A stretch of 64,000 nucleotides of DNA from NCBI GenBank assembly GCA_963784135.1, contig CAWAQG010000008.1, positions 1 through 64,000 on the forward strand. Reading direction: 5' to 3'. Under the pieces are notes generated by a model. The model did not search any database. It was not told the origin of the DNA and saw only the letters and a program-made list of their open reading frames with translations. The DNA comes from JADFXI01 sp963784135 (GTDB taxonomy: Bacteria > Nitrospirota > Thermodesulfovibrionia > Thermodesulfovibrionales > Dissulfurispiraceae). The position numbers and the translations under genes were made by a program. Of the stretch, positions 59,548 to 64,000 are shown in pieces. Position 1 is the first letter of the stretch; each line of letters starts with the position of its first letter.

Positions 59548-59876
59548 GATTGTCATTAAACTGGATATATATTCTTATAGCAGGCATTTTCGAGATCGGG
59601 TGGGTATTCAGCCTTAAATCAACCCACGGCTTCACCAGGTTCCTGCCGATGATTTCTTATGCCGTCTGCGGGCTGGGCGCCGCCTTTTTCCTTTCGCAGG
59701 CCATGAAATCCCTGCCTATGGGGACCAGCTATGCAGTCTGGGTAGGAATAGCAACAATAGGCAGCAACATCCTCGGAATGGCACTATTGGGTGAGCCCAC
59801 TACCATGCCGAGGATCACCTTTATCCTTTTTATCTCAATCGGGGTAATAGGGCTGAAGCTGTCATCGTCCGGTTAG
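59544..59876 (+). CDS. sugE: SugE/Gdx-type SMR exporter
   Basis: The 110-residue protein has four membrane helices and the conserved Glu in AGIFEIGWVFSLKSTHGFTRF, with MKSLPMGTSYAVWVGIATIGSNILGMALLGEP. The pattern is that of SugE/Gdx, which exports guanidinium. It overlaps the NeuB gene by ATGA. Its place at the end of the sugar operon is unexpected; a lipid-linked sugar flippase role (like EmrE-type ArnE) is possible but the SugE-like helix 1 argues against it. Confidence 0.85.
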   Translation: MRLSLNWIYILIAGIFEIGWVFSLKSTHGFTRFLPMISYAVCGLGAAFFLSQAMKSLPMGTSYAVWVGIATIGSNILGMALLGEPTTMPRITFILFISIGVIGLKLSSSG

Positions 59877-59919
59877 CCGGAAAAATGCATATGCCATTTT
59901 GAATGTTGAATGCTAAATG

Positions 59920-60080
59920 TTGACAACCTCGTAAAAAGTCTGGGATTGTATTTTTTTCGTCATTCCCGTGAAAACGGGAATCCATTCTTTTCACATAGTT
60001 GCTTGCACAATGGATACCCGCCTTCGCCAACAGTAGGTGCTCTTAAGCACGGGTATGACGACTTTTTGCGAGACCGTCAA
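59920..60080. repeat. Inverted-repeat element, copy B (same family as 45774-45932)
   Basis: TTGACAACCTCGTAAAAAGTC at the left and GACTTTTTGCGAGACCGTCAA at the right pair over about 21 bases. The inner palindrome CATTCCCGTGAAAACGGGAATC occurs too. It is in the opposite orientation to copy A, and 63 bases at one end are identical. Confidence 0.88.
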
Positions 60081-60128
60081 TAAGCCAACGTTTCTTGTGT
60101 GTCTCTGTGTACTCTGTGGTTAATTGTA

Positions 60129-61847
60129 TTATTTATTTACAGGCAGTTTCCATATGAATTCGAAATTGCAGATGAGCACCAATGGTCCGCCGGAGGCGTC
60201 CCGTACTATTTCGTCGTTGCTGTCCACGGCAAGGAGCAGATCATTAGCTTTCAACAATGACCCGTCATAGCCGGTATTTCTGAGATTCTCCTTTACCTTG
60301 TCTGTCATGGCCTGGCATTGTGTCTTATCAATAAGACCTCTGTAAACAGCTTTGGAAAGGTCTACCGGGACCTGAAGCGGGCCGGTCTGCTCTGCAACCC
60401 AATGGTCCGGACCGTTATAATAACCGCGGATGGTAATATAATTATGGTTTTCCTGCAAGATAGGATTGCCTTCGGGATCTAAAATATTCCTGTGAGATGC
60501 GTACCTCCTCAGGTCAGCTGATGCTTCAACTTTGTCGCTGCCGGTCATATAGATGGCCCTGACGTAAACGCAGGGAATACCGAATTGCGGCAATTCGTGG
60601 GCGATCGCAAATTCCTCGAAGGGACTGTTTATGCCGAATTCGCGTATCCTCGAAGGGTCTTCTTCCTCGCTCTCGTCAGGAAGTTCGCCGACTCGTGATG
60701 TTGCCCAAACGAGGTGAATGTTGTCCTTTGTTATCGTATAAAAGACTTCCCTGGGGTCTGAAAGCCTGATAGAGGGCGTTTTCCTCCACCTTTCAGGGAG
60801 AAAATAATCGAATAAGCCGGCATTGTTCCCTACCACCCAGAGATGTCCGCCCGTACTTTCCGCACGCCCATAAACATATGGCACTCCGAAGATTTCCATG
60901 TTCGACAGCCAGGCCGGCAGAGGGGTAGGGACAAAACGGTCCCGTTGATCATCCAGATAGGAATGCCTCTTGAAATTCATTACTTCTTCTTCGCGTTCAG
61001 AAGTGCGCAGCAGAAGCTCATAATCAATCACCGAATATTTGGCGGCATAAATAAGTTGATACAGATAGTCTATCTGGTCTCTTGTAGGATCGAGCACATC
61101 TGTTTCTCCCATTATTTCTATGCGTTTTGTGTCTTCTTCGCTGATAATTACGTGCTCAGGTTTCATGTCGGCCACTAAATAACCTTTCTTGTTAAGGTCC
61201 GCCATAGCATGATAATTGATTTTTGTCAGATGATTGAATCTCTCCTCGTCGTTGATATCGATATGCCTGAAGATTTCTTTTATATTGCGGCCTTCTATCC
61301 ATTCATAAATAAGCTTGTATTGTTTGAGGATATCCACATCTATCCCGGGATGTTTGGCATGGATGCGATTAATTTTCGCCAAAGACCTGCCGCTTTGCCA
61401 TACCTGCATCCTTTCCGGCGGCACATAGATTGCGAGGGGACGTTGAGTGCGTATTTTCAGGTCTCTCGGACCGTACAGGCTCTCGCGCATTTCCGCAACG
61501 AGGGAAAACTCTTCCCACGGACTGTTGAATTCGGCGTCACAAAATTCCTGTAGCGTGTGCGTATCGAGAGGGACATCCTCGCCGACACGGCAATTCTTTA
61601 CAACAAGATCGAGGCTCTTACCTTTAACTGCTTTTGTCGGCAAACGGTAGACGGAGCCGGTGCCTTCAAGCCGCACCTTGTGATCATTGAACCAGCCTGA
61701 TTCATACCAGTTATGCGTATCCAGATGCTCCTGGTAATGTTCCGCAAACCGCGTTAAATAAAGGTCGCCGCCGTCAGAGGTTTTCACGTGAGCGTAAACG
61801 ACCCCCAATACATTAAGGAGCGTTTTATTGACAGGTTTTGTCTGCAT
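60129..61847 (-). CDS. Large protein with kinase-like segment (function unknown)
   Basis: The 572-residue protein has a middle region (about residues 170-245) with KQYKLIYEWIEGRNIKEIFR and LNKKGYLVADMKPEHVIISEEDTKRIEIMGETDVLDPTRDQIDYLY. The latter resembles the catalytic loop and metal-binding region of kinase-fold proteins (xxDxKPxNxI). The N- and C-terminal parts share the motif FNSPWEEFSLVAEM / INSPFEEFAIAHEL, suggesting an internal duplication. No membrane segment is seen. It is next to pckG in the same direction with a gap of 24 bases, so they may be co-transcribed. No function is known to me. Confidence 0.6.
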   Translation of the reverse strand: MQTKPVNKTLLNVLGVVYAHVKTSDGGDLYLTRFAEHYQEHLDTHNWYESGWFNDHKVRLEGTGSVYRLPTKAVKGKSLDLVVKNCRVGEDVPLDTHTLQEFCDAEFNSPWEEFSLVAEMRESLYGPRDLKIRTQRPLAIYVPPERMQVWQSGRSLAKINRIHAKHPGIDVDILKQYKLIYEWIEGRNIKEIFRHIDINDEERFNHLTKINYHAMADLNKKGYLVADMKPEHVIISEEDTKRIEIMGETDVLDPTRDQIDYLYQLIYAAKYSVIDYELLLRTSEREEEVMNFKRHSYLDDQRDRFVPTPLPAWLSNMEIFGVPYVYGRAESTGGHLWVVGNNAGLFDYFLPERWRKTPSIRLSDPREVFYTITKDNIHLVWATSRVGELPDESEEEDPSRIREFGINSPFEEFAIAHELPQFGIPCVYVRAIYMTGSDKVEASADLRRYASHRNILDPEGNPILQENHNYITIRGYYNGPDHWVAEQTGPLQVPVDLSKAVYRGLIDKTQCQAMTDKVKENLRNTGYDGSLLKANDLLLAVDSNDEIVRDASGGPLVLICNFEFIWKLPVNK

Positions 61848-61871
61848 CTCAGCGAAAGCGAAAAGGGAAAA

Positions 61872-63659
61872 TCATCCGAGCCGTCGAATGAATTCCTGAA
61901 ACTGTTTTTTCAGTCTTTCAGGCAGCCGATTACCGAATGTTGAAAAGTGCTTCTCGATATCCGGAATCTCCGCCTTCCACTCGGCGGTGTTTACACTCAT
62001 AAGCTCTCTGATGTCTTCGGGGAGCAGTGCGAGGCCGTTCAGGTCCAGGTCTCCTTCATTCGGCATCAACCCTATCGGGGTCTTTACGGCATTCACCTTG
62101 CCTTCAACACGTTCGCACATCCACTTCAGCACGCGGCTGTTGTCACTGAACCCGGGCCATAAAAACTTACCGTCCTGGCTCTTCCTGAACCAGTTTACAT
62201 AAAAAACTCTCGGCGCTTTATCGCCGAGCCGGTCGCCCATAGAAAGCCAGTGCTGAAAATAGTCGCCCATGTTGTAGCCGCAGAACGGCTTCATCGCAAA
62301 AGGATCACGTCTGATATTGCCCACTGCGCCGATATTTGCAGCAGTCGTTTCCGAGGCTGCCGTAGCGCCGAGGAAAACCCCGTGGTCCCAGTCATAGGAC
62401 TCATACACCAGCGGGACTACGCCGGCACGGCGGCCGCCGAAAATAAAAATATCGATGGGCACGCCCCCGGGCTTCTCCCAATCTTTGCACATTGTCGGGC
62501 ATTGCGCGGCAGGAGCGGTAAAGCGCGCATTCGCATGCGCGGCATCATGGGTGCTCCGGGGGGTCCAATCGTTTCCTTTCCAATCGATTGCATGCGCCGG
62601 CTCTTCGCCATCCATACCCTCCCACCAGACATCGCCGTCATCGGTCAGCGCGCAGTTAGTGAAAATAATATTTTCTTTCAGGGTGTCAGTTGCCACGGGG
62701 TTGGTGCTGTAAGATGTGCCGGGAGCCACCCCAAAAAAACCGTTTTCAGGATTAATAGCGTAAAGACGGCCATCAGGCCCCACCTTCATCCAGGCGATAT
62801 CGTCGCCGATGCACTCGCATTTCCAGCCCGCAATTGAGGGTCGCATCATGGCTAAATTGGTTTTACCGCAGGCAGATGGAAAGGCAGCCGCGATATTGAA
62901 CTGTTTCCCCTGGGGATTGGTCAGCCGGAGAATCAGCATATGCTCCGCCATCCAGCCTTCGCGTCTCGCCAGGGCAGAGGCGATACGCAGCGCAAGACAC
63001 TTCTTTCCGAGCAGGGCGTTGCCGCCGTAGCCGGAGCCATATGACCATATCAGGTTCTCTTCAGGGAAATGGCTGATATATTTTTTCTCAATCGGAGCGC
63101 ATGGCCATGCACTATCTTTCTGTCCCTCTGCAAGCGGAGCGCCGACCGAATGCAGACAGGGTATGAATTCCCCGTCAGTGCCAAGCAAATCCAAAACCCT
63201 CGAACTGACCCGGGTCATAATGTGCATATTGATGACCACATAGGGACTGTCTGTCAGTTCAATGCCGATCTTTGAAATAGGAGAACCAATGGGTCCCATC
63301 GAGAAAGGGATTACATACATAGTGCGGCCCTTCATGCAGCCTCTATAGAGGTCCCGCATGGTCTTTTTCAATTCCCCTGGAGCGACCCAGTTGTTGGAAG
63401 GCCCCGCTTCTTCCCTGGAAGAGGTGCTTATATAGGTACGGTCTTCGACGCGGGCCACATCGCTCGGATCGGTCCTGAAAAGAAAGCTGTTGGCACGTTT
63501 CTTAAGCGGAATAGCGATGCCGCTCCTGAGCAGCATCTCGATCATCTGATTATATTCCTCTTTCGAGCCATTGCACACATACGTATCGTCGGGTTGACAG
63601 AGCTCCGCCGTTTCCCTGATCCACATGTTAAGTTTTTCATTCTTTGTCAAAACTTTCAT
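61872..63659 (-). CDS. pckG: Phosphoenolpyruvate carboxykinase (GTP)
   Basis: PEPCK of the GTP class converts oxaloacetate and GTP to PEP and CO2. The 595-residue product has the P-loop FPSACGKTNLAMM and metal site GDDIAWMK, RKSQDGKFLWPGFSDNSRVLKW, the GTP-class region VVPLVYESYDWDHGVFLGAT, and ISKIGIELTDSPYVVINM near the N-terminus. The full length of the family is present. AAGGAGAAAAGGGC precedes the ATG. Direction with PEP-forming or anaplerotic use is not set by sequence. Confidence 0.95.
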   Translation of the reverse strand: MKVLTKNEKLNMWIRETAELCQPDDTYVCNGSKEEYNQMIEMLLRSGIAIPLKKRANSFLFRTDPSDVARVEDRTYISTSSREEAGPSNNWVAPGELKKTMRDLYRGCMKGRTMYVIPFSMGPIGSPISKIGIELTDSPYVVINMHIMTRVSSRVLDLLGTDGEFIPCLHSVGAPLAEGQKDSAWPCAPIEKKYISHFPEENLIWSYGSGYGGNALLGKKCLALRIASALARREGWMAEHMLILRLTNPQGKQFNIAAAFPSACGKTNLAMMRPSIAGWKCECIGDDIAWMKVGPDGRLYAINPENGFFGVAPGTSYSTNPVATDTLKENIIFTNCALTDDGDVWWEGMDGEEPAHAIDWKGNDWTPRSTHDAAHANARFTAPAAQCPTMCKDWEKPGGVPIDIFIFGGRRAGVVPLVYESYDWDHGVFLGATAASETTAANIGAVGNIRRDPFAMKPFCGYNMGDYFQHWLSMGDRLGDKAPRVFYVNWFRKSQDGKFLWPGFSDNSRVLKWMCERVEGKVNAVKTPIGLMPNEGDLDLNGLALLPEDIRELMSVNTAEWKAEIPDIEKHFSTFGNRLPERLKKQFQEFIRRLG

Positions 63660-63738
63660 GCCCTTTTCTCCTTGACCTTTTTCTCCCTGGAATCTCTGTC
63701 ACTCTTTTCGCGATAGGAGGAAAATCCGTCCTGCGTCG

Positions 63739-64000
63739 CTACAACTTCCCGCATGCAGGGCATTCGGGGTCCCTATATGTTTTATACCGCTTAAACTCCA
63801 TTTTTTTCCCCTCCCAGACAAGGATCCTCCCTTTCAGGTTTTCACCGATGCCGGTCAGGTATTTTATAGTCTCAAGCGCCTGAAAGGACCCGATAATCCC
63901 TGGCGTCGCCCCTACAACCGGAAATACCTCTGACGGCGGCGGCTCGGGAAACAGGCATTTAAAGCATGGAGTTTCAGGAGGACTGAGAAAGCTGAGCCGC
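63739..64000 (-). CDS. ThiF/MoeB/HesA-family adenylyltransferase, N-terminus cut off by window edge
   Basis: The visible 86 residues match the C-terminus of this E1-like family: PCFKCLFPEPPPSEVFPVVGATPGIIGSFQALETIKYLTGIG and RDPECPACGKL, with the two CxxC pairs of the structural zinc site. The family adenylates the C-terminus of ThiS, MoaD or similar carriers. The catalytic N-terminal domain lies outside the window. Confidence 0.85.
   Translation of the reverse strand, partial: RLSFLSPPETPCFKCLFPEPPPSEVFPVVGATPGIIGSFQALETIKYLTGIGENLKGRILVWEGKKMEFKRYKTYRDPECPACGKL

Noticed and set aside
59544..59876. ArnE-like flippase for the cluster sugar
   Set aside because: Helix 1 and the MKSLPMGTSYAVW motif resemble SugE/Gdx more closely.

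Overview
The window looks like one chromosomal segment of a sulfate- or sulfite-reducing member of the Nitrospirota (Thermodesulfovibrionia-like). This rests on a dsrAB-dsrD-dsrN-dsrC-dsrMKJOP block of the reductive type, a 16S rRNA whose 5' half reads like that lineage, a GTP-type PEP carboxykinase and many two-component genes. No database search was possible, so lineage and family names come from motif recognition.

Layout. 1-7.6 kb (minus strand): the 5' part of a Cache/HAMP/PAS sensor, a GlcD-type FAD oxidase, a Gly-rich RRM protein plus ribosomal protein S21 behind a promoter and leader terminator, and smc. 7.7-19.3 kb (plus strand): the sulfite-reduction island, dsrA, dsrB, dsrD, dsrN/cbiA, a DVU0298-like HEAT protein, dsrC, an RsbRD-like protein and dsrMKJOP. 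19.4-22.6 kb: a small ferredoxin, then a minus-strand group of tusA and three DsrE-superfamily genes, then a BPL_N amidotransferase-like gene. 22.6-31.2 kb: an isochorismatase-like protein, a diguanylate cyclase, a zinc-ribbon protein, two tandem identical IS copies and a NarX/NarL-type pair. 31.2-36.5 kb: 16S, tRNA-Ile, tRNA-Ala and 23S, with no 5S nearby. 36.6-46 kb: rpoD, bioA, a HigBA-type toxin-antitoxin pair, a small RiPP locus (TonB receptor, 31-aa Cys-Cys peptide, radical SAM/SPASM enzyme), a Cys-rich protein and an HD-GYP protein. 46-50.5 kb: an NtrC-type regulator, a hybrid kinase and a YfiR-like periplasmic protein. 50.5-51.9 kb: a diverged third copy of the same IS with a 16-bp target duplication. 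51.9-59.9 kb: a surface-sugar cluster (SpsF-like cytidylyltransferase, split transketolase, PLP aminotransferase, SDR, KdsC-like HAD, NeuB-like synthase) ending in a SugE/Gdx exporter. 60-64 kb: a kinase-like protein, pckG and the end of a ThiF/MoeB gene.

How genes work together. DsrAB with DsrC reduces sulfite, DsrN probably amidates its siroheme, and DsrMKJOP links the DsrC trisulfide/thiol cycle to the membrane quinone pool. The TusA/DsrE-like genes suggest a sulfur-relay branch. The sugar cluster is predicted to make a CMP-activated, probably amino-substituted ulosonic acid for the cell surface.

Two points stand out. First, almost every gene between 14.9 and 22 kb, and smc, is broken by single-base frame changes. 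Nearly all are one extra base, while the rest of the window is clean. Gene lengths minus the extra bases give exact reading frames, so a consensus-sequence problem is the first explanation to test. Second, the 31-codon peptide at 41.7-41.8 kb with its own strong ribosome-binding site, between a TonB receptor and a radical SAM enzyme, is the best candidate for a little-described system. Six intergenic inverted-repeat elements of about 120-180 bp, some sharing a CG(T/C)AAAAAGTC end, are the most noticeable non-coding structure.
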